A DNA stretch of 64,000 bases from Caulobacter sp. (GTDB lineage Bacteria > Pseudomonadota > Alphaproteobacteria > Caulobacterales > Caulobacteraceae). The notes under the pieces were generated by a model. The model saw only the letters and a program-made list of their open reading frames with translations, had not been told where the DNA came from and did not search any database. Where the stretch lies: contig JAUXTQ010000038.1 of the NCBI GenBank assembly GCA_030678995.1, positions 62,001 to 126,000 of the forward strand, written 5' to 3'. The position numbers were made by a program, and so were the translations under genes. Positions within the stretch are counted from its first letter, which is position 1. Each line of letters begins with the position of its first letter. This document shows, piece by piece, positions 26,050 through 33,884 of the stretch.

Positions 26050-26107
26050 TGCCGCCGCCGGGCCCGCCGGCGCCTTCTTTCGGCGCGCCCACTACAAGTG
26101 ATCACGG

Positions 26108-27214
26108 TCAGTCAGGGCAACGCGTCGTCAGTTCTGACCTCCATGTCCGCATGCCGGCGACGAACTGGCCGAGGACAGTCCGGCAGTTGGTCCACCAGAG
26201 CCGCCGCCAGTCGTCGGCAAGAGGATAGTAGAAACTGCGGAACCTGCGTTGGTTTTCGAGCGCCCCGGGACTGAACGGATCGCCGTACATGTGGTGGTGC
26301 ATTTCCAGCCACATGGCTTCGCGGAAAGCCTCACCGAACTCGACGGTGCCCGCCTCAATCGTCGCCGCGGTGAACTGGGCCTGGGGGACGAGCGCCGCCT
26401 GGCTGGAATAGGATGGGCTATCCGTGACCAGATCCGTGTCATGGGCTTTCGGGCCGAGGAGCGATCGCACCCGCGCCTCGGATGCGGGCGGGCCGCCCAC
26501 GATCACATGCGCGTCTCCGTAGCTGCCCACGCCGGTGTGGAGGTCGAGATACAGGACCTGACGGGCTCCGGCCGCCTTGCGGGCGATAATCCTGTCCAGG
26601 GTCTTCCTGGACCAGGTGGCTCCGCGGCCGTTGTAGCAGATGCTCCTGGGCCGGTCGGACTGGCCCTTCTTGAGCGAGACCAGGAGGCGCTCAAGGCCGT
26701 GGACCTCAAGAAAGGCGGCGCGGGCGGCCAGCCGGGAGGCCGTATCCCCGGGGCTGCTCAGCCCGGCGAGATCGATGACGTCGTCGAAGGCCATGAACAG
26801 CGCGTCCGGCGGCGTTGCAGCGTCGCTGTGGTGCAGGTTTTTCATCAGATCGACGTTGTCTTCATTGACGTACCGCGACCAGGCCGCCCCGTAGGGGTTG
26901 ATGATGTGGATCAGGATGGCGCGGACTTGGCTGTCCAGCTCGAGAAAGCCGTTCGCCTCGGTCAGCAGCCCAGTCAGGATCGCTGATCCGGCCAGCGCTT
27001 CCGTGCCATGTGTCCCGGTGTTGAGGACAAGTACATTGGGCGCGTCGGCTGGCCCGATCTCGCAGACCAGTGTTTCCAGGGGTTCACCTGACGGCCCCTT
27101 GTGGGGATTGCGCCAGCGCTCGATGGGCACGCCGCGAAAGGCGGCGGCGATCTCAAACTTCGTGACCGCCTCGGCGTAGGTGTCGGAGAACAGGTCGCAG
27201 GGATCGAAAGGCAT
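26108..27214 (-). CDS. DUF2817 (M14-like zinc carboxypeptidase/deacylase)
   Basis: A 368-residue DUF2817 protein, a relative of M14 carboxypeptidases and aspartoacylase. The zinc ligands are visible as GTHGTEA (His and Glu) and the later His in DLHTGVGSYGD. INPYGAAWSRYVNEDNVDLMKN is a further family mark, and the catalytic Glu is likely in ATIEAGTVE. No signal peptide is evident. It stands alone on the minus strand with its own operator (site 10). It probably removes a C-terminal residue or an N-acyl group from the same substrate. Confidence 0.8.
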   Translation of the reverse strand: MPFDPCDLFSDTYAEAVTKFEIAAAFRGVPIERWRNPHKGPSGEPLETLVCEIGPADAPNVLVLNTGTHGTEALAGSAILTGLLTEANGFLELDSQVRAILIHIINPYGAAWSRYVNEDNVDLMKNLHHSDAATPPDALFMAFDDVIDLAGLSSPGDTASRLAARAAFLEVHGLERLLVSLKKGQSDRPRSICYNGRGATWSRKTLDRIIARKAAGARQVLYLDLHTGVGSYGDAHVIVGGPPASEARVRSLLGPKAHDTDLVTDSPSYSSQAALVPQAQFTAATIEAGTVEFGEAFREAMWLEMHHHMYGDPFSPGALENQRRFRSFYYPLADDWRRLWWTNCRTVLGQFVAGMRTWRSELTTRCPD

Positions 27215-27295
27215 TTTTTTCTGTGCGTCCTTAGGGCCCGCGGAAGGCCAATCAACGTGGCGGAAAGGTCGGCGGCAGCATTGGGTTCTATATAT

Positions 27296-27311
27296 ATGAC
27301 CAGAAGGTCAT
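27296..27311. promoter_or_regulatory. ATGACC-N4-GGTCAT operator, site 10
   Basis: Perfect palindrome with spacer AGAA, preceded by an alternating TA run. It lies 81 nt upstream of the DUF2817 gene. Confidence 0.8.
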
Positions 27312-27359
27312 GATGTAAGCCCGCCTCGCATAGGGCAAGTCCGTCTTCTATTGCTTGAT

Positions 27360-27375
27360 ATGACCATCAGGTCAT
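27360..27375. promoter_or_regulatory. ATGACC-N4-GGTCAT operator, site 11
   Basis: Perfect palindrome with spacer ATCA, 107 nt upstream of the tautomerase gene and 48 bp from site 10. The two divergent promoters thus have separate sites. Confidence 0.8.
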
Positions 27376-27482
27376 ATTACAGACAATGCGCTGATCAATC
27401 GCCGGCCCCGGCGACGGACGGCCTCGCGGCGCCCTTGCCGGAGCGGGATTCCACCGGGGCGCTGGATCTCAAGGTGTTGCCC

Positions 27483-27710
27483 ATGCCGCTCGTTCAGGTG
27501 ACGCTTCGCAGTGGTCGCGGGGACGAACAGATTCGCAGGCTTGCGGAAGAGATAACGAACGCCGTGGCCCGGACGCTCGACGCCCCGGCCGCAAGTGTGA
27601 GGGTCCTGGTTCACGAACTTCCCGCCGGGCGCTGGTTTGTTGCCGGCGCCCCGCTGGACCAACCTGTCGTGAGCAAGCCCGCCCGGCGGGTCGACGATCA
27701 AGGTCATTGA
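27483..27710 (+). CDS. 4-oxalocrotonate tautomerase-family protein
   Basis: A 75-residue protein that starts MPLVQVTLRSGRGDEQIRRLAEEIT and includes ASVRVLVHELPAGRW. After removal of Met, Pro1 is the catalytic base of the 4-OT family, and the size is normal. The start at 27483 is chosen because it provides that proline; an open frame further upstream runs through the operator. It lies 11 nt before an enoyl-CoA hydratase gene. It would interconvert enol and keto forms of an unsaturated keto acid. Confidence 0.75.
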   Translation: MPLVQVTLRSGRGDEQIRRLAEEITNAVARTLDAPAASVRVLVHELPAGRWFVAGAPLDQPVVSKPARRVDDQGH

Positions 27711-27721
27711 GGAGATAGCCT

Positions 27722-28516
27722 GTGAGCGAAGTGCTGGTCGAAGATCGTGGCGCCGTGCGCTGGATTACGCTGAACCGTCCGGAGGTGATGAACGCCATCA
27801 CCGGCGTGATGCTTCGCGACCTGAATGAAGCCCTGAAGGCGGCCGACGACGACGCGGCCGTCCGGGTGATCGTCCTGACGGGGGCGGGGCGCGCCTTCTG
27901 CGCCGGCCTGGATCTGAAGCAGGCCGCCGCGGGGGAGGGCATCGGCGGCGCGGGTCTGGCGAGCGCCGGTGTCCGGCACTATTCGACGCGCGAGATTTGC
28001 ACGGTCACGCTGCATCGCATCGACAAGCCGGTGATCGCGGCGATCAACGGTGCGGCTGCCGGCTATGGGCTCGACCTGGCTCTGGGCTGCGATATCCGGC
28101 TGATGGCCGACTCAGCCGTGCTGTCGCCCGGCTTCGCCAAACGCGGCATCGTGCCCGAGAGCGGCGGCACCTGGTACCTTCCCCGCCTGCTGGGTTGGGC
28201 CAAGGCCTGCGAGATCGCCATGCTGGGCGAGAACCTGACGGCCGAACAATCCGTAGCGTACGGGCTGGCCAATCGCGTTGCGCCCGCGGCCGACCTGGAA
28301 GCCGAGGTCACGCGCTGGGCGGAGCGGATCGCCTCGAACGCCCCCCTGGCGATCACGGAGATGAAACGCCTGTTCCGGCATGGCCAGACGCAGGACTTCG
28401 AAAGTCACTCCCATCATGTGCTGATGAGCCTGCTGAACCTGTTCCGCTCGCAGGACTTCGGGGAGGGCGTCCGGTCGTTCATCGAGAAGCGCCCGCCTGT
28501 CTTCAAGGGGTCATAG
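27722..28516 (+). CDS. Enoyl-CoA hydratase/isomerase-family protein 1
   Basis: A 264-residue crotonase-fold enzyme. The oxyanion-hole segments AFCAGLDLK and NGAAAGYGLDLALGCD are present. The second hydratase glutamate position reads RGIVPESGGTWYLPR, with Glu where many dehydrating members have it. It starts with GTG, with GAGGAG 7 nt upstream. It is co-transcribed with the tautomerase. Substrates are acyl-CoA esters such as those made by the nearby synthetase, CoA-transferase and BKACE. Confidence 0.85.
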   Translation: MSEVLVEDRGAVRWITLNRPEVMNAITGVMLRDLNEALKAADDDAAVRVIVLTGAGRAFCAGLDLKQAAAGEGIGGAGLASAGVRHYSTREICTVTLHRIDKPVIAAINGAAAGYGLDLALGCDIRLMADSAVLSPGFAKRGIVPESGGTWYLPRLLGWAKACEIAMLGENLTAEQSVAYGLANRVAPAADLEAEVTRWAERIASNAPLAITEMKRLFRHGQTQDFESHSHHVLMSLLNLFRSQDFGEGVRSFIEKRPPVFKGS

Positions 28517-28602
28517 TCCGGGGCCACCCCGAACGCCTCTGGCCCTTCGCGCAGGGTCAGGGGGCGACAGGGATTCACGGGGCCAGGCGAACCCGGCTCA
28601 TA

Positions 28603-29922
28603 TCAGATCACCATCTGTAACGGATCTTCGATCAGCGCCTTGAACGCCGCCAGGAAGCGGCCGCCGATGGCGCCGTCGACCGCGCGGTGGTCGCAGGTCA
28701 GGGTCACGGTCATCACCGTGGCGATGGCCAGGGCGCCGTTCTTCACGACCGGCCGCGGCTCCCCGGCCCCGACGCTGAGGATGCAGGCCTGCGGCTCGTT
28801 GATGATCGAGGCGAACGACCGGATGCCCATCATGCCCATGTTGGAGATCGAGAAGGTGCCGCCCTGGAATTCCTCAGGCTTGAGCTTCTTGTCACGTGCA
28901 CGGGCGGCCAGGTCCTTGGCCTCGACGGCGATCTGGGCCAGGCCCTTGGTCTCGGCGGCGCGGATGATCGGGGTGATCAGCCCGCCGTCGATGGCCACGG
29001 CCATGGCGATGTCGGCGTGGTGGTGCAGGGCGATACCTTCGGGGGTGTAGCTGGAGTTGGCCTCCGGCACCCGCTTGAGGGCCACGGCCACGGCCTTGAT
29101 CACCAGGTCGTTGACGCTGACCTTCACGCCGTCCCTCTCCAGCATGGCGTTGATCTTCGCCCGCGCCGCCAGCAGGCCGTCGATCTCCAGATCAATGGTC
29201 AGCGGGAAGTGCGGCACGTCGCGGAAGCTGTCGGTCATCCGCCGGGCGATGGTCTTGCGCATGCCGTCCAGCGGGATGAGGTCATAGCTGCCGGCCGGGA
29301 TGCCCTGCTGCTCCAGCGACTGGTGCTGGCGGGCCGGGGCGGTGGCCGACGCGGCGCCGGTGGAAGCCGGAGCGCTGGCGGGGGCTTTTCCGCGGGCGGC
29401 GTCGACGTCGGCCTTGATCACCCGGCCGTGCGGGCCGGAGCCGGCGATGGATTTCAGGTCAATGCCGGCGGCCTGGGCAAGGCGCCGGGCCAGGGGCGAG
29501 GCGAACACGCGGTCGCCCGACGACCCGTTGAGTTTAGGGGCCATGGGACTTGCCCCCTCCGTCGCCGGTTGCTTCGCTCCCGACGACACCTCCCCCTTAG
29601 GGGGAGGAGCAGATGCGGATCGCTCTCCCCCCTCCGGGGGGAGTGGCGTCTGGCGCGAAGCAACAGACGCCGAGGAGGGCTCCCCCTCCCCGGTCAGCCG
29701 CGCGATCACCGCGTTGACCTTCACGTTCTCGGTCCCGGCGTCGATCAGCAGGGCCTCGATGACCCCCTCGTCGACGGCCTCGACCTCCATGGTCGCCTTG
29801 TCGGTCTCGATCTCGGCGATCACGTCGCCGGCCTTGACCGTGTCGCCCGCCTTGACGTGCCATTTGGCCAGCGTCCCCTCCTCCATGGTCGGAGACAGGG
29901 CGGGCATGAGGATCTCGATCAT
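28603..29922 (-). CDS. 2-oxoacid dehydrogenase E2 (dihydrolipoamide acyltransferase)
   Basis: A 439-residue E2. The lipoyl domain carries the lipoylation Lys in [11 protein letters not shown] (about residue 43), the peripheral-subunit-binding domain reads [16 protein letters not shown], and the catalytic domain has the [10 protein letters not shown] active site near the C-terminus. The start overlaps the E1 stop (TGATG). Most unusually, the linker between the first two domains is encoded by a palindromic repeat (29552-29690) inserted in frame. No E3 gene lies in the window, so the housekeeping dihydrolipoamide dehydrogenase is presumably used. Confidence 0.9.
   Translation of the reverse strand: MIEILMPALSPTMEEGTLAKWHVKAGDTVKAGDVIAEIETDKATMEVEAVDEGVIEALLIDAGTENVKVNAVIARLTGEGEPSSASVASRQTPLPPEGGERSASAPPPKGEVSSGAKQPATEGASPMAPKLNGSSGDRVFASPLARRLAQAAGIDLKSIAGSGPHGRVIKADVDAARGKAPASAPASTGAASATAPARQHQSLEQQGIPAGSYDLIPLDGMRKTIARRMTDSFRDVPHFPLTIDLEIDGLLAARAKINAMLERDGVKVSVNDLVIKAVAVALKRVPEANSSYTPEGIALHHHADIAMAVAIDGGLITPIIRAAETKGLAQIAVEAKDLAARARDKKLKPEEFQGGTFSISNMGMMGIRSFASIINEPQACILSVGAGEPRPVVKNGALAIATVMTVTLTCDHRAVDGAIGGRFLAAFKALIEDPLQMVI
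29552..29690. repeat. Nested palindromic repeat inside the E2 gene
   Basis: Several inverted pairs nest here. CCTCCCCC pairs with GGGGGAGG (29589-29607). CTCCCCCC (29625-29632) pairs with GGGGGGAG (29636-29643). GGCGTCTG (29645-29652) pairs with CAGACGCC (29664-29671). GTTGCTTCGC (29568-29577) pairs with GCGAAGCAAC (29655-29664). It resembles the intergenic palindromic repeats of Caulobacterales genomes. Here it is translated in frame into the flexible linker of E2. Confidence 0.75.
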
Positions 29923-32276
29923 CACAGATCTCCCATGGTGACGAGCGCCGCCGCGGCGGCTTCGACAATCGCCGCCTCGTCCAGTCGATAGAGGCCGTAG
30001 AGGTCGGGGACGTCGCCCGACTGGCCGAACCGGTCCACGCCCAGGGGCGACACCCGGTGACCGCGCACGCCGCCGAGCCACGACAGGGTCGGCGGCGGCC
30101 CGTCGATCACGGTGACCAGGGCCGCGCGAGGACACAGCCCCGACAACAGGTGCTCGGCATGGGAGACAGTGCTTTCGCCATGGGCTCTCGCGGCCATGGC
30201 GGCGCTCCAGTCCCGGTGCAGGAGATCGGGGCTGGGGACGGCCAGAAGGCCGGCGTCCGGCATGTCCTCCCGAATCTTCTCGAATGCGGACAAGGCCTCC
30301 GGCGCGACCGCGCCCGCATAGACGATCGCCAGACCGGCGCCTTTCCCGGGCGGAACCTGCCAGTAGGCGCCGTGGAGGAGATCGCGGATCTGACCTTCAT
30401 CCAGACATCGCTCGGGCTGATCCAGAGCGCGGGTCGAGAGGCGCAGGTAGACCGAGCCGCCATCGGCGCGCTGCATATGGTCGAAGGCCCAGCGCATGAT
30501 CTCTGACAGCTCATCCACATAGGCCGGTTCGAAGTAGGTCAGTCCGGCCTGGGCCATGCCGATCAGCGGCGTGTGGATCGACTGATGGGCGCCGCCCTCG
30601 GGAGCAAGGGTCAGGCCGCTCGGCGTCGCCACGAGCAGGAAACGGGCGTCCTGGTAGCAGGCGTAGTTCAGGGCATCGAGACCGCGGTTGATGAACGGAT
30701 CGTACAGCGTGCCCACGGGAATCAGCCGCTCGCCGAACAGGTCGGCCGACAGTCCCGCGGCCGCCAGCATCAAGAACAGATTGTGCTCGGCGATGCCCAG
30801 TTCGATGTGCTGGCCCAAGGGGCCCATCGACCATTTTTGCGGCGAAGGAATGGACGAGTCCTTGAAGACATCGCGGCGGTTCTGGCGCGTAAAGAGACCC
30901 CGCTGGTTCACGAAGCCGCCGAGGTTGGTCGAGACGGTGACATCCGGGGACGTCGTGACGATGGCGTCGGCCAGCGGGCCGCCCGCCCGCGCCAGATCGT
31001 TGAGGATTTTGCCGAACGCGACCTGGGTCGACTGCCGTCCTTCCGGACGCGGGAAGGTCTCGCGATCGGGGACGGGAACCTCGGCGGCGCGACCAGAACC
31101 GCGTCGTGACGCGAACGGAGTCGCGGCCAGAAAGGCCTCGTACTCCGCCGACGGCCGCGGCATGCCTGAAAAGCGCTCCCATTCGGCGCCTTGTGGAACA
31201 CCCACAACATCCTGGAATTCCGCCATCTGGGCGACGGTCATCAGGCCGGAGTGGTTGTCCTTGTGGCCCTGGAAGGGCAGGCCGACACCCTTGATCGTGT
31301 AGGTGATGAACAGGCGCGGACGTTCGTCGCCGACCCCGTTGAACTCCTTGAGCAGCAGCGGCAGGTCGTGACCGGCCAGGTTGGTCATCAGCGCGCCGAG
31401 GGCCTCGTCGTCCCGCCGGGCCAGGAGCTCCGCCACGCCGGGATCCTCGCCGATGTCGCCGATCAATCGGGTCCGCCAGGCCGCCCCGCCCTGAAAACTG
31501 AGGGCGGCGTAGAGGTCATTGGGCGCCGCGTCGATCCAGTCTCGCAGCACATCGCCGCCAGGCTCGGCGAAAGCCTGTTCCATCAACCGGCCATACTTGA
31601 GCGTGACCACTTCCCACCCGCAGGCGCGGAAGATCTCGTCGAACCGCTCGAACATCCGGTCCGAGGTCGTGGCGTCCAGGCTCTGACGATTGTAGTCGAC
31701 GATCCACCAGGTGTTGCGCAGATCGTGTTTGGCGCCCTCGATCAGCGCTTCGTAGATGTTGCCCTCGTCAAGCTCGGCGTCACCCAGCAGCGCGATCATC
31801 CGTCCTGCCCGTGACGGTTCCATGCGGCCATGCGCCAGCAGGTAGTCCTGCACCAGCGAGGCGAAGGCCGTGACCGCGACGCCCAGACCGACCGAGCCGG
31901 TCGAGAAGTCCACCTGGTCCTTGTCCTTTGTCCGGGAAGGGTAGGATTGCGCGCCGCCCAGGGCCCGAAAACGCTGCAACTGATCGAGGGTCTGGCGACC
32001 ATAGAGATACTGGATCGCGTGAAAGGCAGGGCTGGCGTGCGGCTTGACCGCAATGCGGTCCTCCGGGCGCAGGACGCCAAAGTAGAGCGCCGAGAGTATT
32101 GTCGCCGACGATGCGGATGATGCCTGGTGTCCGCCAACCTTGAGGCCATCCCGGCTTTCGCGGAGGTGATTGGCATGGTGAATTATCCAGGCCGACAACC
32201 ATTGAACCTTGCGGTCAAGGTCGCGGATCAACTCATAAGCGTCCGCGCCATGGGCGGATTGCTGTTGCTTCTTCAA
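29922..32276 (-). CDS. Single-chain 2-oxoacid dehydrogenase E1 (AceE/MdeB-like)
   Basis: A 784-residue homodimeric-type E1, with alpha and beta parts in one chain as in AceE and in the 2-ketobutyrate dehydrogenase MdeB. The TPP/Mg region reads [20 protein letters not shown] then NRQSLD, with HHANHLR near the N-terminus. The transketolase-like second half contains [17 protein letters not shown] and [11 protein letters not shown]. AceE proteins are about 890 residues, so this is a shorter variant, which suggests a special 2-oxoacid substrate rather than pyruvate metabolism. It has its own operator 50 nt upstream and is coupled to the E2 gene. Confidence 0.85.
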   Translation of the reverse strand: MKKQQQSAHGADAYELIRDLDRKVQWLSAWIIHHANHLRESRDGLKVGGHQASSASSATILSALYFGVLRPEDRIAVKPHASPAFHAIQYLYGRQTLDQLQRFRALGGAQSYPSRTKDKDQVDFSTGSVGLGVAVTAFASLVQDYLLAHGRMEPSRAGRMIALLGDAELDEGNIYEALIEGAKHDLRNTWWIVDYNRQSLDATTSDRMFERFDEIFRACGWEVVTLKYGRLMEQAFAEPGGDVLRDWIDAAPNDLYAALSFQGGAAWRTRLIGDIGEDPGVAELLARRDDEALGALMTNLAGHDLPLLLKEFNGVGDERPRLFITYTIKGVGLPFQGHKDNHSGLMTVAQMAEFQDVVGVPQGAEWERFSGMPRPSAEYEAFLAATPFASRRGSGRAAEVPVPDRETFPRPEGRQSTQVAFGKILNDLARAGGPLADAIVTTSPDVTVSTNLGGFVNQRGLFTRQNRRDVFKDSSIPSPQKWSMGPLGQHIELGIAEHNLFLMLAAAGLSADLFGERLIPVGTLYDPFINRGLDALNYACYQDARFLLVATPSGLTLAPEGGAHQSIHTPLIGMAQAGLTYFEPAYVDELSEIMRWAFDHMQRADGGSVYLRLSTRALDQPERCLDEGQIRDLLHGAYWQVPPGKGAGLAIVYAGAVAPEALSAFEKIREDMPDAGLLAVPSPDLLHRDWSAAMAARAHGESTVSHAEHLLSGLCPRAALVTVIDGPPPTLSWLGGVRGHRVSPLGVDRFGQSGDVPDLYGLYRLDEAAIVEAAAAALVTMGDL

Positions 32277-32326
32277 GGTCCTGGCCTTTTCGACCCCACT
32301 GGGTCAGCTGGTCTGCAACGATATAT

Positions 32327-32342
32327 ATGACCGATAAGTCAT
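32327..32342. promoter_or_regulatory. ATGACC-N4-GGTCAT operator, site 12
   Basis: Left arm ATGACC, spacer GATA, right arm AGTCAT with one mismatch, preceded by an alternating AT run. It lies 50 nt upstream of the E1 gene. Confidence 0.65.
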
Positions 32343-32413
32343 TTACCTGAAGTCATACGCGGCAGACGATCCACAGAGTTCCGTGTGAGTTAGATCCACC
32401 CTTTAGATATGAC

Positions 32414-32429
32414 ATGACCCATAGGTCAT
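32414..32429. promoter_or_regulatory. Orphan ATGACC-N4-GGTCAT operator, site 13
   Basis: Perfect palindrome with spacer CATA. No regulon gene follows: 11 bp to the right begins an IS6 transposase remnant. It probably controlled a gene lost when that remnant formed. It is the rightmost site of the regulon. Confidence 0.75.
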
Positions 32430-32440
32430 AAACAAGTCCG

Positions 32441-32738
32441 ATGTGTCGCGGGATTCGGCGGGAGAACAACCGGGCTGAAGATTCCCACCTGGTCATCCGG
32501 CGACGAGAACGAAAACAACAGAAGTTCAAATCGCAGGGCTCAGCCCAGAGGTTTCTCGCCAGCCACTCCGCCGTCTACAACACCTTCAATATCCAACCCC
32601 ACCTGATCTCCCGACCCAGTCTCCGGATCCTGCGCGCCCGGGCGGGCCGGGCGTGGGAAGCCGCGACCGTCGCCGCCTGATCCAGCGGAAGGGGAGGGGG
32701 CATTCCGGCACGGCCGGACTTAACGAGTCAGTACTCCC
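32441..32738 (+). mobile_element. IS6-family remnant (transposase C-terminus and right end)
   Basis: The frame 32441-32680 encodes 79 residues matching the C-terminal third of the IS6 transposase at 1145 (ENNRAEDSHLVIRRRERKQQ, then FNIQPHLISRP), about 70 percent identical by eye. The first two catalytic motifs and the left end are missing. A right-end-like CTTAAC...GTCAG...CCC at about 32719-32738 aligns with the right repeat of the intact element. It is in the same orientation as that element. The two are related but not recent copies of each other. The gene-free stretch 32277-32840 is explained by sites 12 and 13 plus this remnant. Confidence 0.75.
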
Positions 32739-32840
32739 CCAACAGGGTAAGGTGGTTACGAATGAAACTGGATTGCCAGCTCCCAGTGCATGTCAACCTT
32801 CAGCTCGATGCCCAGGCGTGAGTTCAACGGGCGCGCGCGG

Positions 32841-33278
32841 TCAGGCTGATGCGGCTGCCCACCTCGCGCCCCGTTGACGCATCTCGTCGGTCAGCGCCCG
32901 GGCGCGGCGGGCGACGAGATCGAAGAACACGGTCGTGGCCTCCAGCGTCGCCACTTCCGCGTCGTCCGATGACCGTCGCATGGTGAAGCGCGCGACGATC
33001 GACTTCTCGCCCAGGCGGGCAATTTCCCCGTCGATGTGGACGAGGTCGCCGGACGACACTTCCGACTTGTATTCGATGACCTGCCGAACGTCCGCGAAGC
33101 CGAGTCCGGACCAGGTTTCGGCGGCCGCGTCGTAGCCGAAGACCATCCGGAAAAAGTGGTAGCTGGCGTCATCGAACATCGCCACGTAGTGGCGACTGGT
33201 CAGGTGGCCCATGGAATCGCACAGCCAAGGGTGCGCGACGCCAAAGTGAACCCGGGCAGTCTCGTGCATGGCGGTCAT
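32841..33278 (-). CDS. Hot-dog-fold acyl-CoA thioesterase
   Basis: A 145-residue 4HBT-type thioesterase. The N-terminal HPWLCDSMGHLTSRHYVAMFDDAS matches the catalytic helix region (D-x-x-GH-x-x-x-x-x-Y) of 4-hydroxybenzoyl-CoA and betainyl-CoA thioesterases, and the sheet continues through VSSGDLVHIDGEI. It is the last gene of the sox operon, 3 nt after soxG. In carnitine degradation a thioesterase of this kind releases glycine betaine from betainyl-CoA, and sarcosine oxidase acts later in that route. The pairing here suggests similar logic but does not prove the substrate. Confidence 0.8.
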   Translation of the reverse strand: MTAMHETARVHFGVAHPWLCDSMGHLTSRHYVAMFDDASYHFFRMVFGYDAAAETWSGLGFADVRQVIEYKSEVSSGDLVHIDGEIARLGEKSIVARFTMRRSSDDAEVATLEATTVFFDLVARRARALTDEMRQRGARWAAASA

Positions 33279-33281
33279 ATT

Positions 33282-33884
33282 CTAAGGTCTCCTGGTTGGG
33301 CGGACAGGGTCAGGCGAGGATGTGAGGGTGCCTGGGTCGCTGGTGATGTCGGCGTGGGCGAGCTCGAGAATCCGCCAAACGTAGTCGGCGAAAGACCTCA
33401 TGACCTCGAGATGAAACAGGTCGCGCGCTTGTCGCCACACGATGACCTCGGTCCGGCCGAATACGGTTCTGGCCACGGCTCCTTTCGGGAAGGCCCGGAG
33501 AGAGAGGTCAAGGGGGCTGTCGGCATTCACAAGGTCGGCGGCGGCTTCGCCTTCGACGATGATTGCGACCTGCCGGTCCGAGACATCGACGACCGAGACA
33601 TTGTCTGCGGCTGCGTCGGCGGCCGGCCGGACGGCTCCCACCGCCCGGTCCCGCCAATCGAGCACCAGCCACTCATCCGGACCGAGCCACAGAGCGCACC
33701 TGGAGTCGGCCATGGCGCTGGTCATGGGCATGTCAGGCAGTGTGACGCCAAGGCGCCGCGAGACGATATCCCGCGCTGCAGGGGCGGCGCGCACGGCAAG
33801 CCGGGCACAGGGTGAGCCGGGTCGGACCGAGCACAGATCGTGCGAGAGCCGTGGTACGGCGGCGAACGGAGCAATTTCAGCCAT
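33282..33884 (-). CDS. soxG: Sarcosine oxidase gamma subunit
   Basis: A 200-residue SoxG. The stretch CALWLGPDEWLVL followed by VVDVSDRQVAI is the conserved core of the gamma subunit, which has a GcvT-like fold and helps bind tetrahydrofolate with the alpha subunit. RTVFGRTEVIVWRQARDLFHLEVMRSFADYVW at the end is also typical. Its start overlaps the soxA stop by 8 nt, and the thioesterase gene follows after 3 nt. Function depends on assembly with SoxA, SoxB and SoxD. Confidence 0.85.
   Translation of the reverse strand: MAEIAPFAAVPRLSHDLCSVRPGSPCARLAVRAAPAARDIVSRRLGVTLPDMPMTSAMADSRCALWLGPDEWLVLDWRDRAVGAVRPAADAAADNVSVVDVSDRQVAIIVEGEAAADLVNADSPLDLSLRAFPKGAVARTVFGRTEVIVWRQARDLFHLEVMRSFADYVWRILELAHADITSDPGTLTSSPDPVRPTRRP

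Noticed and set aside
26069-26086. Hairpin between TetR 2 and DUF2817 as terminator
   Set aside because: Only a 5-bp stem with a 7-nt loop and no clear T-run, too weak to annotate.
1102-32738. Classical composite transposon with two identical IS copies
   Set aside because: The right IS is only a C-terminal fragment, about 70 percent identical by eye to the left copy, and the left copy lacks a catalytic residue and target duplications.
33270-33285. GGTCAT before the thioesterase as a further operator
   Set aside because: Only one arm is present and it overlaps the gene start inside the sox operon. It is a chance half-site.
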